From an uncultured Clostridia bacterium (GTDB lineage Bacteria; Bacillota; Clostridia; Christensenellales; UBA1242): 55,511 bases of DNA. A program made the position numbers and the translations under genes. Positions 33,892-43,285 of the stretch are shown here, in pieces. Under the pieces are notes generated by a model. That model had not been told where the DNA came from. It did not search any database and worked only from the letters and a program-made list of their open reading frames with translations. The DNA is taken from positions 1-55,511 of the forward strand of contig CALWEL010000001.1 of assembly GCA_944377305.1 (NCBI GenBank). Reading direction: 5' to 3'. The stretch's first letter is position 1. Each line of letters opens with the position of its first letter.

Positions 33892-36165
33892 ATGGAAAAT
33901 TCAAATGAGAATGTTCAAACTTTTATGAATAATGCTTGGAAAGGCTTTAAGGGGCAACTATGGAAGGATAAGATCGATGTATCGGATTTTATAGCCTCAA
34001 ATTATACCGAATATCGTGGGGATGATAGTTTTTTGATGTCTACAACGAAGAAAACGATGAAAGTTTGGGATAAGTGTATGCGTTTACTGAAAAAGGAGCG
34101 AGAGGTAGGACTCTTGGATGTGGAACTTAAACGGATTTCAGGTATTGACGCATTTGAACCCGGATATATTGACAAAAAAAATGAAGTCATTGTTGGACTT
34201 CAAACAGATAAGCCACTTAAGAGAATTGTCAATCCTTTTGGCGGACTGAGAATGGTGCAAAATGCATTGAAGGCATACAATTTGAAAATGGATCCTAGTC
34301 TTGAGAAGATTTTTAGTGAAGGAGTGAGGAAAACACACAACGATGGCGTGTTTGACGTCTACACTCCAGATATACGTTCGGCGCGCAGTGCTGGTCTCAT
34401 CACAGGTTTACCTGATGCTTATGGTAGAGGTAGAATCATAGGAGATTATCGTCGAGTAGCATTGTATGGAATCGATAGATTGATTGAAGAGAAAAAATCG
34501 GATTTGCTTTTGGACAAAATGTTGAATATTAATTCTGAAGAAATCATCCGTTTGCGTGAGGAAGTGCACGAGCAGATTCGAGCATTGGACAAAATTAAAA
34601 GTATGGCAAAAAAATATGGATATGATATTTCGTATCCTGCTACAAATGCACGCGAAGCGTTTCAATGGACATATTTTGCATATTTAGCAGGAGTGAAAGA
34701 GGACAATGGAGCGGCGATGAGCTTAGGCAGAGTCTCTACCTTCCTAGATATTTATATTGAGCGAGATATGAAAAGAGGACTATTGGATGAAAGTGGAGCA
34801 CAGGAATTGGTGGATCAATTCACTATCAAATTGCGATTGGTGCGACATTTGAGAACTCCAGAATACGATGAAGTTTTTGCGGGCGATCCTACTTGGGTGA
34901 CGGAAAGTATTGGTGGAATGTTGAACGACACGAAGAGTTTGGTGACAAAAAATTCATTTAGATTTTTGCACTGTCTTATCAATCTAGATTCTAGTCCTGA
35001 GCCTAATTTGACAATTCTCTGGTCTGAAAAATTGCCGATAAATTTCAAAAAATATTGTGCCAAAATATCAATATTGACGGACAGCATTCAATACGAGAGC
35101 GATGATATTATGCGTCCAATTTATGGTAATGATTATGCAATAGCGTGTTGTGTATCTGCTATGCGTGTTGGCAAGCAAATGCAGTTCTTCGGTGCTAGGT
35201 GCAATCTTGCAAAGTCTCTACTTTATGCGATCAATGGTGGAGTGGATGAAAAGAGTGGCAAACTAGTCGTGCACGGGGTGAAACCAATTAAGGACAAAGT
35301 CCTCAATTTTGACAAAGTGAAAAGGGCATACTTTAACATACTGGAAAAAATTGCAAAGACATACGTGGATGCACTCAATATCATCCACTATATGCACGAC
35401 AAATATGCTTACGAGGCAGGGCAGATGGCATTGCACGACACATTTGTAGAGCGCTTGATGGCGTTTGGAATAGCAGGGCTATCAGTTGCTACTGATTCGC
35501 TTAGTGCTATAAAGTATGCGCGAGTTACTCCAATTAGGAATGAGCAAGGTGTAGCAATAGATTTCAAAACTGAGGGAGATTTTCCAAAATACGGCAACGA
35601 TGATGATGCAGTAGATCAGATTGCGGTAGATATTGTGAAACATTTCATCAAATGTTTGAAAAAACACAAATTGTATAGGAATGCATTGCACACTTTGTCT
35701 GCTCTCACGATTACATCGAATGTAATGTATGGCAAGAAGACGGGCAGTACTCCAGACGGAAGGAAAGCAGGAGTCGCATTCGCACCGGGTGCAAATCCTA
35801 TGCACGGACGCGATTGCAATGGTGCGCTAGCGAGTCTGAATTCTGTGGCGAAAATACCTTATTGTGATGTCTGTCAAGATGGGGTGAGCAATACATTTTC
35901 TATTGTGCCAAATGCTTTAGGGAGAGATGAAAAAGATAGAGTGAAGAATCTTGTCTCAATCTTAGACGGATATTTCAAACAGGGCGCTCAACATATCAAT
36001 GTCAATGTATTGAATCGTGAGAAATTGATTGACGCAATGAATAATCCAAACAAGTATCCAACATTGACAATTCGAGTTTCAGGATATGCAGTGAACTTTA
36101 ATAAATTGTCAAGAGCGCATCAAGAAGAAGTCATTTCGCGCACCTTCCACGAAAAGATAAGATAA
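33892..36165 (+). CDS. pflB: Formate C-acetyltransferase (pyruvate formate-lyase)
   Basis: A 757-residue glycyl-radical enzyme of normal length. The active-site pair Cys419-Cys420 lies in AIACCVSAM, and the glycyl-radical loop RVSGYAVNF carries the radical at Gly731. Also present are the family landmarks FGGLRM and [22 protein letters not shown]. It converts pyruvate and coenzyme A to acetyl-CoA and formate under strictly anaerobic conditions. RVSGYAVNF, the CC pair and TPDGRK separate it from glycerol dehydratase and choline lyase relatives. GAGGTG precedes the ATG. The activase gene follows after 156 nt on the same strand. Confidence 0.96.
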   Translation: MENSNENVQTFMNNAWKGFKGQLWKDKIDVSDFIASNYTEYRGDDSFLMSTTKKTMKVWDKCMRLLKKEREVGLLDVELKRISGIDAFEPGYIDKKNEVIVGLQTDKPLKRIVNPFGGLRMVQNALKAYNLKMDPSLEKIFSEGVRKTHNDGVFDVYTPDIRSARSAGLITGLPDAYGRGRIIGDYRRVALYGIDRLIEEKKSDLLLDKMLNINSEEIIRLREEVHEQIRALDKIKSMAKKYGYDISYPATNAREAFQWTYFAYLAGVKEDNGAAMSLGRVSTFLDIYIERDMKRGLLDESGAQELVDQFTIKLRLVRHLRTPEYDEVFAGDPTWVTESIGGMLNDTKSLVTKNSFRFLHCLINLDSSPEPNLTILWSEKLPINFKKYCAKISILTDSIQYESDDIMRPIYGNDYAIACCVSAMRVGKQMQFFGARCNLAKSLLYAINGGVDEKSGKLVVHGVKPIKDKVLNFDKVKRAYFNILEKIAKTYVDALNIIHYMHDKYAYEAGQMALHDTFVERLMAFGIAGLSVATDSLSAIKYARVTPIRNEQGVAIDFKTEGDFPKYGNDDDAVDQIAVDIVKHFIKCLKKHKLYRNALHTLSALTITSNVMYGKKTGSTPDGRKAGVAFAPGANPMHGRDCNGALASLNSVAKIPYCDVCQDGVSNTFSIVPNALGRDEKDRVKNLVSILDGYFKQGAQHINVNVLNREKLIDAMNNPNKYPTLTIRVSGYAVNFNKLSRAHQEEVISRTFHEKIR

Positions 36166-36321
36166 TTATAGATAAATAAATTAATTGCCAAATAAAAATA
36201 TTTGTAAAATAACAAAATAAAAATAAAAAAAACATAAAAATTAATAAGAATTAAAAAAATGAATAAAAAATATATTTTTTAAAAAATTTTTAAATTAATT
36301 TTATTAAAAAGACATTTTAAA
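36166..36321. other. pflB-pflA spacer
   Basis: 156 nt of almost pure A/T. No terminator hairpin is visible, so pflA may be co-transcribed; the pflA ATG has no recognisable ribosome-binding site. Confidence 0.5.
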
Positions 36322-37041
36322 ATGGAAAAAATTTTAGGAAAAATTAGCAGTGTCGAAAGTTTGGGTTTGTTGGACGGACCGGGAATCAGGTTTGTTGTAT
36401 TTTTGCAAGGGTGCAAACTTAGGTGCAAGTATTGTCATAATCCTGAGACTTGGGATATTAATGGAAAGTGTGAATTAGTAAGACCGGAAGAGTTGTTAAA
36501 AAAAATAAGCAGATTCAAAAATTATTTTGGCATAGATGGTGGCGTCACATTTTCTGGCGGTGAACCTTTGTTGCAACCAGAATTTTTATTGGAATGTTTG
36601 AAGCTGTGTAAAAAAGAAAATATTCATACTTGTTTGGATACCGCAGGTGTAGGATTAGGAGAGTATGACGAGATTCTAGATTATACTGATTTGGTGATAT
36701 TGGATATAAAGGCAGTTGACGAGGGAGAATATAAAGAGCTCACTGGACAGGATATAAAATATTTCTATCAATTCCTTGATGCCGTTCAACGTAAAAATAA
36801 AAAGATATGGCTAAGACAGGTTATCGTTCCAAATATGAATGACGATAAAGAGCATATCATTGCGCTTGGCAAATTTGCAAAGAGACTGAAAAATGTAGAG
36901 AAAGTAGAGTTGCTCCCATACAAAACGATCGGGGTGCACAAATATAAAGATCTAAACATTTTATACCGTCTAGAAGGAGTGCCCGAACTTAGCGAAGAAA
37001 AGCTAGAAGAATTAAACAAAATCTTAAAAGAGAATTTATAG
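36322..37041 (+). CDS. pflA: Pyruvate formate-lyase-activating enzyme (radical SAM)
   Basis: A 239-residue radical SAM protein of the usual length. The cluster motif CKLRCKYC gives Cys31, Cys35 and Cys38 for the 4Fe-4S cluster; VTFSGGEPLLQ is the S-adenosylmethionine-binding GGE region, and LLPYKTIGVHKY near 200 is typical of PflA. The start MEKILGKISSVESLGLLDGPG matches the family's N-terminus. It abstracts a hydrogen from Gly731 of PflB. No extra ferredoxin-like cysteines are inserted, so it is the PFL type rather than a glycerol-dehydratase activase. Confidence 0.95.
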   Translation: MEKILGKISSVESLGLLDGPGIRFVVFLQGCKLRCKYCHNPETWDINGKCELVRPEELLKKISRFKNYFGIDGGVTFSGGEPLLQPEFLLECLKLCKKENIHTCLDTAGVGLGEYDEILDYTDLVILDIKAVDEGEYKELTGQDIKYFYQFLDAVQRKNKKIWLRQVIVPNMNDDKEHIIALGKFAKRLKNVEKVELLPYKTIGVHKYKDLNILYRLEGVPELSEEKLEELNKILKENL

Positions 37042-37068
37042 AAAAATCACTGAAGAACAGTGATTTTT
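37042..37068 (+). terminator. Terminator after pflA
   Basis: AAAAATCACTG / CAGTGATTTTT stem with AAGAA loop, directly after the pflA stop codon. Confidence 0.88.
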
Positions 37069-37214
37069 CACATTAATTTAGATATTTTAGCAAGGAACAT
37101 TGTCTTGAATGTTTGATTATGTTTGAATAATTCTTCAAATGTGCCAGCATCTATAATTTCACCTTTTTCTAGATAGAATATTTTATCAACAATTTTTATC
37201 GTTGAAAGCCTGTG
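37068..37214 (-). pseudogene. Remnant of an ABC-transporter ATPase C-terminus
   Basis: The minus strand reads 48 codons that match the end of an exporter-type nucleotide-binding domain: the switch histidine in HRLSTIKIVDK, then FYLEKGEIIDAGTFEEL, then a helical tail to TGA. Upstream the frame is closed (TGA, with frame shifts) and no Walker motifs, signature sequence or membrane part remain. The stop overlaps the pflA terminator. It is a clear relic of a MsbA/LmrA-like gene of several hundred codons. Confidence 0.85.
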
Positions 37215-37343
37215 TAATATTATTCATAATATCTGCTTTGAGACCTTGGATTAAACTTTTTTATTGTTTCTAGTTTGAAACAAAACTAAAGATATGATAT
37301 ATTAAAAATAATAGATTAAGTATTGAAAGTTTGAGGTGAGTAT

Positions 37344-37838
37344 ATGGAGATAAAAGTTCTAAAGAAAAATATGACGCCTGACATTATAGAAGCGATCATA
37401 GATATAGATAAAGAATTTTATTTGAATTTTGACTACAAGAATGAAAAGTCGTGGTATTATCATAGATATACAGACAAAAATGAAGCTTTTTGCCTGTATG
37501 TTGATGATAAAATGGTCGGTTATTTCATCTATTATAGAATTTCAATGATGTTGTTTGACCAGATTCTTGGTCTAAAATATGAAGGTGATTATTATTTCCC
37601 TGAAAGTGAGATCAATGTTAAATCAAATTATTTCTATATGCCTTCCGTGCTTGTTGCGAAGGAATATCGAATCTATTCCGTTCCTCTTTTGAGAAGGCTG
37701 ATCGTAGAAAGTGCCAAAAAGGATCATCAAGTAGTCATCACGGTTTCGCGAGAAGGTCAGCGCCTTGCGGAAGGTAAGCTCGCGTATATAGGAGATGTGA
37801 ATAAAGCGAAAAATATCAAAGTATATGCGAAAATATAA
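37344..37838 (+). CDS. GNAT-like acetyltransferase family protein
   Basis: A 164-residue protein with a GNAT-like layout: beta strands at the start (IKVL), YVDDKMVGYFIYYRI as central strands (about 51-66), then FYMPSVLVAKEYRIYSVPLLRRLIVESAK (about 96-125), where the family has the V-x-P-x-x-R/Q-x-x-G-x-A coenzyme A loop. That loop is only partly conserved, so activity and substrate are uncertain. GAGGTG lies before the ATG. It is monocistronic next to the ABC remnant. Confidence 0.6.
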   Translation: MEIKVLKKNMTPDIIEAIIDIDKEFYLNFDYKNEKSWYYHRYTDKNEAFCLYVDDKMVGYFIYYRISMMLFDQILGLKYEGDYYFPESEINVKSNYFYMPSVLVAKEYRIYSVPLLRRLIVESAKKDHQVVITVSREGQRLAEGKLAYIGDVNKAKNIKVYAKI

Positions 37839-37949
37839 AATACTTATATAGCTATTTTTTTGCAATTGATTATGCTCTTTTTAATAATATAATGTATAGA
37901 TATAATTTTTTAAATTTATGCAATGTAAATAACTATATTAATAGGAATA

Positions 37950-39170
37950 CTAATTGTCAATCATCCAGTCAATGTAAACACCATAGCCACGGGTTGGGTC
38001 GGACATAAAAACGTGAGTGACGGCACCTACGACTTTGCCATTTTGTACTATTGGACTTCCGCTCATTCCTTGAATAATTCCACCTGTTTTTTCTATCAAT
38101 TCTTTGTCTGTCACTTTTATTGTCATACTTTTGTCATCTGCAGAGTTTTGTCTGTTTGCTTTGATAATTTTGATATCGTACGCTTTCACCCCTTCTTCAC
38201 CGATCGCACAATATATTTTGGCATCTCCTAGTTTGACGGACAATCTTCCTCCGAGTGTGGCAGTCCTGCTTGCGTCTATTATTGATTTGTTCAAAATATT
38301 TCCATATACGCCATATTCGCAATTTGTGTCCGCTATCCCAAGCGAACTGTCACTTAAGTTTATGGAAGATCGAATCTCTCCCGGATTATTTTTTTCACCC
38401 TTTTTGATTCCTAATAATTTACACTTGTATATGTTGCCCGAATCTACTTTGAAATTGGTGCCCAGCGAGCTGTCTACGATTGGATGTCCTACTGCACCAA
38501 ATCTGAAATCAGATTGTTTGATATATGTCAAAGTGCCTACACCACTTGCATTATTTCGTACCCAGAGACCCAGTTTGTATTTTTGGCTAAGGACATCAAA
38601 TTCAGGCGTGATCGTGGTATCAAAAATGGAGTCATTTCTCTTGATAGTGATAGTCAGTTCCTTTCCTGCTTTGCTGGGCAGATTGATGATCCTATCCACA
38701 TCTTGAATGTTTTCAATTTCAATGTCGTCAATTTCTAAAATTGCATCTCCATCTTGAAGCTTACTTTCGACTATAGGTTCTTTTGCTCCAGATGCGGTTT
38801 GAATTGGATTGCTTCCAACGCATATCACCCCTTCGCTAAAAAGGTTGAATCCTACAGTTTCACCTCCAACATATACGTCTGTGTCGCTAAGTAAGCGCAC
38901 ATTGACCTTTTTGATCGTAAACAAATTGAATAATTTAACGCTAAGAGTGGTGTCAGTCAGTTCATCAGTGGTGGATACGTCCAAATTCTTCGGCAATTCC
39001 AAATTGATGAGAGGCGAAAATTCGTCTGATTCGTTCGCTTGCACTATGTCGCTATACGTCACCACCATATCGTTGGGTAGAGAGTTTACTTTTTTGATCG
39101 ATGGCAACAAAAAAGCAGTGGACACCATTACAAATATTATTGAAAGTGAAATAATTAATATCTTTTTCAT
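37950..39170 (-). CDS. spoIVB: SpoIVB sporulation serine peptidase
   Basis: A 406-residue protein. N-terminal membrane anchor (about 4-23), PDZ domain at about 105-180 (VGFNLFSEGVICVGS, DGDAILEIDDI), then the S55 peptidase domain with catalytic His229 (AVGHPIVDSS), Asp355 (TDKELIEKTGG) and the serine in QGMSGSP (367-373), in the same order and spacing as in Bacillus. It is made in the forespore and cleaves SpoIVFA, releasing SpoIVFB to process pro-sigma-K in the mother cell. The ATG at 39170 is chosen because AGGAG precedes it by 5 nt; a longer reading to 39215 lacks a site. It is divergent from rpsO. Confidence 0.95.
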   Translation of the reverse strand: MKKILIISLSIIFVMVSTAFLLPSIKKVNSLPNDMVVTYSDIVQANESDEFSPLINLELPKNLDVSTTDELTDTTLSVKLFNLFTIKKVNVRLLSDTDVYVGGETVGFNLFSEGVICVGSNPIQTASGAKEPIVESKLQDGDAILEIDDIEIENIQDVDRIINLPSKAGKELTITIKRNDSIFDTTITPEFDVLSQKYKLGLWVRNNASGVGTLTYIKQSDFRFGAVGHPIVDSSLGTNFKVDSGNIYKCKLLGIKKGEKNNPGEIRSSINLSDSSLGIADTNCEYGVYGNILNKSIIDASRTATLGGRLSVKLGDAKIYCAIGEEGVKAYDIKIIKANRQNSADDKSMTIKVTDKELIEKTGGIIQGMSGSPIVQNGKVVGAVTHVFMSDPTRGYGVYIDWMIDN

Positions 39171-39224
39171 TTTTGCTCCTAATCTAGTGTGCGTGGAAAA
39201 TTGTTTTATATACAAGAAAATCTA

Positions 39225-39251
39225 TTGACAAATTCTAGAAAATGGTATAAT
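39225..39251 (+). promoter_or_regulatory. rpsO promoter
   Basis: TTGACA (39225-39230) and extended -10 TGG-TATAAT (39243-39251), 15-nt spacer. Predicted start near 39258. Confidence 0.75.
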
Positions 39252-39266
39252 ATAATAAACGTACCT

Positions 39267-39305
39267 TAGCAATAGTCGTGCGATGGCTCAACGGCGACAT
39301 TGCTA
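39267..39305 (+). promoter_or_regulatory. rpsO leader hairpin (candidate S15 autoregulatory site)
   Basis: Stem TAGCAAT-A-GTCG / CGAC-ATTGCTA (11 bp with a single bulged A) and a 16-nt loop, in the 5' leader just before the ribosome-binding site. S15 represses its own mRNA through leader structures in several bacteria; the similarity here is structural only. Confidence 0.5.
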
Positions 39306-39328
39306 CAGGCGAATTAAAAGGAGAGAGT

Positions 39329-39589
39329 ATGAAAATCGATAAAGCACAAATTGTAAAAGAATTTGGAAAAGATGAAAAAGACACTGGTAGCATTGAAGTG
39401 CAGATAGCTCTACTTACTGCAAGGATTAAGAATCTTACCGAGCATTTGAAGCAAAACAAGCAAGACAAACATTCTACTCGTGGACTTAACAAAATGGTTT
39501 CTACTAGGAAGAAATTGTTAGATTACTTGTCAGAGCAAGACATCAATCGTGCGCGTCAGATCAAATCAAAACTTGGCATACGAGGATAA
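39329..39589 (+). CDS. rpsO: Ribosomal protein S15
   Basis: An 86-residue protein of standard length (S15 is 89 in most bacteria). It shows the full S15 pattern: TGSIEVQIALLTARIKNLTEHLKQNKQDKHSTRGLNKMVSTRKKLLDYL. It binds 16S rRNA early in 30S assembly. The ATG at 39329 is preferred (AAGGAGAG 7 nt upstream) over an in-frame start at 39278 that lies in the leader hairpin. pnp follows downstream, as in Bacillus, but separated by an unrelated gene. Confidence 0.97.
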   Translation: MKIDKAQIVKEFGKDEKDTGSIEVQIALLTARIKNLTEHLKQNKQDKHSTRGLNKMVSTRKKLLDYLSEQDINRARQIKSKLGIRG

Positions 39590-39592
39590 TTG

Positions 39593-39617
39593 AAAGCAAC
39601 TTTAAGTTGCTTTTTTT
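39593..39617 (+). terminator. Terminator after rpsO
   Basis: AAAGCAACT / AGTTGCTTT stem followed by T tract. Confidence 0.9.
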
Positions 39618-40083
39618 GTTATCTATATTTTAAATAAATAGTAGAATTTTATGTTTGCTATCATAAACTCAGTGAAAATTATTTACATACAAGAATTGCA
39701 TTGTCTTTACAGATTGTTCGTTTGTTTCGTGTGCTTTCAAAAAAATTGACAGATAATAAAAGCATAAACCGAATGAGATATTTGAAAGTATAAATTAAAT
39801 TCTTAAAGTGGAATATATTTTGTATTTTAAAAGATTGAATCTCGACTGTGATTTTAATTTGATGATTATGTACTATTTAAAATTTAATTAATAATTAATT
39901 ATTCAAAGCAAATTTCTCACGACTTATAATATTTAATCAATATTATGGGCAATTTTTTTAGAAAAATTTTTATTTAATTCTTTATTTTGTTTGAAATAAA
40001 AAAAATTTATGATATTATATTAAATATAATTTTGAACTTTTGTTACACTATATATAGTATTTTGTTTGATTTTAGGGGTGATT
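39618..40083. other. Intergenic, nothing recognised
   Basis: About 465 nt, increasingly AT-rich toward the next gene. No ORF, RNA-like fold or repeat was seen. Confidence 0.5.
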
Positions 40084-40905
40084 ATGGAGACAAATACGAT
40101 AGAGTTGTATCACCAGTTGAATAGATTAAATCTTGCGGCCGATTACGACTTCAATATTTTGCATTCATTTCTAGATATTGTGGAAAATACAGTCGATAGA
40201 TCATATTATGAAAATTTATTTTATATATATGATGCTTTTTTTGATTTGATTCAAAATTATTCAAACTTCAAAAATTTGCGGAATCAAAACAATACATATC
40301 TCACATCTTATGGCAATTGTGTGCAAAGCTTGAATGATATTACATCCGATCCTATTTACAAAAAATCATTGAAAGCCACAGCTGAAGCTTTGTTGGATAT
40401 TCACTACCAAAGAGATTTGAATGAAAAGATTGAAAAATTTAAGCAGGATATAGATGTTGTTATGGATATCGTGAGTCAAGCCAACGAAATAATGCGACCT
40501 ACAGAAGAGCTTGAGCCGATGATAACTGAATTGAAAACAAAGTTAAGTCAGGATATCAAAACTATTAAAACGGCTTATGGCAAATTAAGAGGAATGGGCG
40601 AACTGGAATTGTATAGTCTTGGGTGTAAAAAACAATGTAGAACAGAATTTTACAATTTCATCAATGATAATAATCTTGCTGGACAAATCTCCCCAGATTT
40701 ATTTGATCAATTATGGAATTTGCTTTCAGTTGAGTCCAAGATTTTAATTGAATGTGCAAATTTGGCTATGAGTTGTGTCATCAAACCAATTTTGACTACG
40801 GAAGAGATCTCAGAACAAGAGATTATTAGTGCTAACAATCTGTTCAATCAATATCAGTCATTGTCAAATGATCTTATACAAATGAAAAATAATAATTTGA
40901 TGTAG
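40084..40905 (+). CDS. Unknown helical protein between rpsO and pnp
   Basis: A 273-residue soluble, all-helical, acidic protein without membrane segment. Heptad-like stretches at about 95-180 suggest coiled coils. No conserved motif or family is recognised. The ATG at 40084 is supported by AGGGG 5 nt upstream; an in-frame start six codons earlier lacks this. Its position between rpsO and pnp, which are normally neighbours, points to insertion of a lineage-specific gene. Confidence 0.6.
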   Translation: METNTIELYHQLNRLNLAADYDFNILHSFLDIVENTVDRSYYENLFYIYDAFFDLIQNYSNFKNLRNQNNTYLTSYGNCVQSLNDITSDPIYKKSLKATAEALLDIHYQRDLNEKIEKFKQDIDVVMDIVSQANEIMRPTEELEPMITELKTKLSQDIKTIKTAYGKLRGMGELELYSLGCKKQCRTEFYNFINDNNLAGQISPDLFDQLWNLLSVESKILIECANLAMSCVIKPILTTEEISEQEIISANNLFNQYQSLSNDLIQMKNNNLM

Positions 40906-41076
40906 CGAAATCTATTTAGGCGATTTATTGTCAATTAGAATTTGAAGTTCAAGTTTTGGACACAGAAGAAACTGACAAAAATAAAAAAAACGATAATTTA
41001 TTTCAAAATTGTTTTTAATTTTGATATCTTTTTTTTGTCGAATATGTTATAATTCTCTTTGAATTAAAGGAGAATT

Positions 41077-43161
41077 ATGAAAGGATTTACTTACAAACTA
41101 GAAATTGGAGGGAAAGAGGTTGAAATTGAATTGGGCAAATATTGTGGACAGGCTAATGGACATTGTATTTTGCGTTGTGAAGACACTGTAGTAATGGTGA
41201 ATGCTACGATGTCAAAAGCTCCCCGTCCAGGTATGGACTTTTTCCCACTCAATGTAGATTATGAAGAAAAAATGTATGCAGTAGGCAAAATTCCTGGCGG
41301 ATACAAAAAACGCGAGGGCAGACCTAGTGATCAAGCTATTTTGCGTAGTAGATTGATAGATAGACCATTGCGTCCACTTTTCCCAAAGGGATTTTATAAT
41401 GATGTTTCAATCATCGCTATGCCACTCTCTGTAAATAACGATATTCCACCAGAACCATTGGCGATGCTAGGTAGTTCAATCGCTTTGACAGTCAGCGATA
41501 TACCATTTGATGGTCCAACTGGCGCGGTGAAAGTCGGCTGTGTGGATGGTAAATTCATTGTCAATCCTACTGTTCAAGAATCTGAAAATAGTGTGATAGA
41601 TTTGACAGTCAGTGGGACAAAAGAAGCCATACTGATGGTAGAAGCGGGAGCAAAAGAAGTAAGTGAAGAATTGATGCTTGATGCTATTATGTTTGCTCAC
41701 GAAGAAATAAAAAAGCAAGTTAAATTCCAAGAAGATCTGGCTAAAAAACTGAAAGTGGTGAAAACAGACAAAATTCACTTTGAAACAATAACTGAAGAAA
41801 TAGATAAGGATGTACGCGCTTATGCAGATAAACGTCTGGACAAAATTTTGGAAAATTTTGATCGACACCTTAGAGAACCGATGGAAGATGACCTATTGCA
41901 AGAAATCGAAGAGAAATTTGGCGAAAAATATCCAGATCAGCAAAAAGAATTTTCTCAAGTCCTTTATAATATGAAAAAGGAAAAGGTTAGACACAAGATT
42001 TTGTTTAAAGGCATCCGTCCAGACGGCAGGAAGCTGAATGAAATACGCCCTATTTGGTGCGAAGTCGGCTTGCTACCAAGAGTGCACGGGTCGGCGGTTT
42101 TCACTCGAGGAGAGACGCAGGTACTCACTACCTGTACTCTAGGAATGATCAGCGAAGCGCAAGAGTTGGACGGATTGGAAAACGAGGAATACAAGAGATA
42201 TATGCATCAATACAATATGCCGGGTTATACTACTGGTGAGGCAAAACCATTGCGTAGTCCGGGCAGACGAGAGATTGGTCACGGGGCATTGGCGGAGCGA
42301 GCACTTTTAGCTGTGTTGCCAAGCGAGGAAGAATTCCCTTATGCTATTAGGACGGTGAGTGATGTATTGAGTTCAAATGGCTCTACCTCACAAGCATCAG
42401 TCTGTGGCAGTACTTTGGCACTGATGGATGCAGGGGTTCCTATCAAGGCACCAGTGGCGGGAATTGCTATGGGACTTATGAAGGACAAAGATAGCGATAA
42501 AGTGGCAGTCCTAACTGACATTCAAGGGCTAGAAGATTTTTTGGGAGATATGGATTTTAAAGTGGCTGGCACGGCTAAAGGTATCACTGCGATACAGATG
42601 GATATCAAAATTCATGGTATTGATAGGCAGATTTTGACTACGGCATTAGAGCAGGCGAGATTGGGTAGACTTGAGATTTTGAAAATTATGTCAAAGACTA
42701 TCAAGGCACCTAGAAAAGAACTTAGCAAATATGCTCCAAAGATTGTAACGTTCAAAATTGACCCAGACAAGATCAGAGAAGTTATTGGCTCGGGCGGAAA
42801 GGTGATTAATCAGATTATCGCTGATACGGGAGTGAAGATTGATATTGAAGACAACGGAGATGTATTCGTTTCATCATCAGATAAAGAGATGATAGAAAAA
42901 GCAAAAGCAATGATACTTACAATCGCTACAGACCTTGAACTCAATTGCGAATATCAAGGCGAAGTGGTGAGGACTACTCAATTCGGAGCATTCGTAGAAG
43001 TGGCTCCAGGCAAAGAGGGGATGATCCATATTTCTAAACTTTCAAAAGAGCGAGTAGAGAAGGTGGAAGATGTCGTAAAAGTTGGCGACAAAGTGCGTGT
43101 CAAGACAATCAAAATTGACGAGCGCGGTAGAGTGGATATGAAGCTCATAGCGAAATTGTAA
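41077..43161 (+). CDS. pnp: Polyribonucleotide nucleotidyltransferase (PNPase)
   Basis: A 694-residue protein of standard length. Two RNase PH domains (about 10-230 and 315-545) flank the helical domain; MYAVGKIPGGYKKREGRPSDQAILRSRLIDRPLRPLF and the catalytic GRREIGHGALAERAL region are intact. KH domain at about 555-615 (REVIGSGGKVINQI) and S1 domain at about 620-690 (GEVVRTTQFGAFVEV). It degrades RNA 3' to 5' with phosphate. AAAGGAG precedes the ATG, and TATAAT near 41048 probably serves as its -10 box. It is followed by a cytoplasmic subtilase gene after 124 nt. Confidence 0.98.
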   Translation: MKGFTYKLEIGGKEVEIELGKYCGQANGHCILRCEDTVVMVNATMSKAPRPGMDFFPLNVDYEEKMYAVGKIPGGYKKREGRPSDQAILRSRLIDRPLRPLFPKGFYNDVSIIAMPLSVNNDIPPEPLAMLGSSIALTVSDIPFDGPTGAVKVGCVDGKFIVNPTVQESENSVIDLTVSGTKEAILMVEAGAKEVSEELMLDAIMFAHEEIKKQVKFQEDLAKKLKVVKTDKIHFETITEEIDKDVRAYADKRLDKILENFDRHLREPMEDDLLQEIEEKFGEKYPDQQKEFSQVLYNMKKEKVRHKILFKGIRPDGRKLNEIRPIWCEVGLLPRVHGSAVFTRGETQVLTTCTLGMISEAQELDGLENEEYKRYMHQYNMPGYTTGEAKPLRSPGRREIGHGALAERALLAVLPSEEEFPYAIRTVSDVLSSNGSTSQASVCGSTLALMDAGVPIKAPVAGIAMGLMKDKDSDKVAVLTDIQGLEDFLGDMDFKVAGTAKGITAIQMDIKIHGIDRQILTTALEQARLGRLEILKIMSKTIKAPRKELSKYAPKIVTFKIDPDKIREVIGSGGKVINQIIADTGVKIDIEDNGDVFVSSSDKEMIEKAKAMILTIATDLELNCEYQGEVVRTTQFGAFVEVAPGKEGMIHISKLSKERVEKVEDVVKVGDKVRVKTIKIDERGRVDMKLIAKL

Positions 43162-43285
43162 AATCAAATTTTATAAAAATTAAATCTAAAGTTTTATTAT
43201 TTGTAATAATATAAATTTTTAACTTTGGTACAATTTATTTCAAATGGTGTTATTTTAAAATATTTATATTGCTATTAGGAGAATT

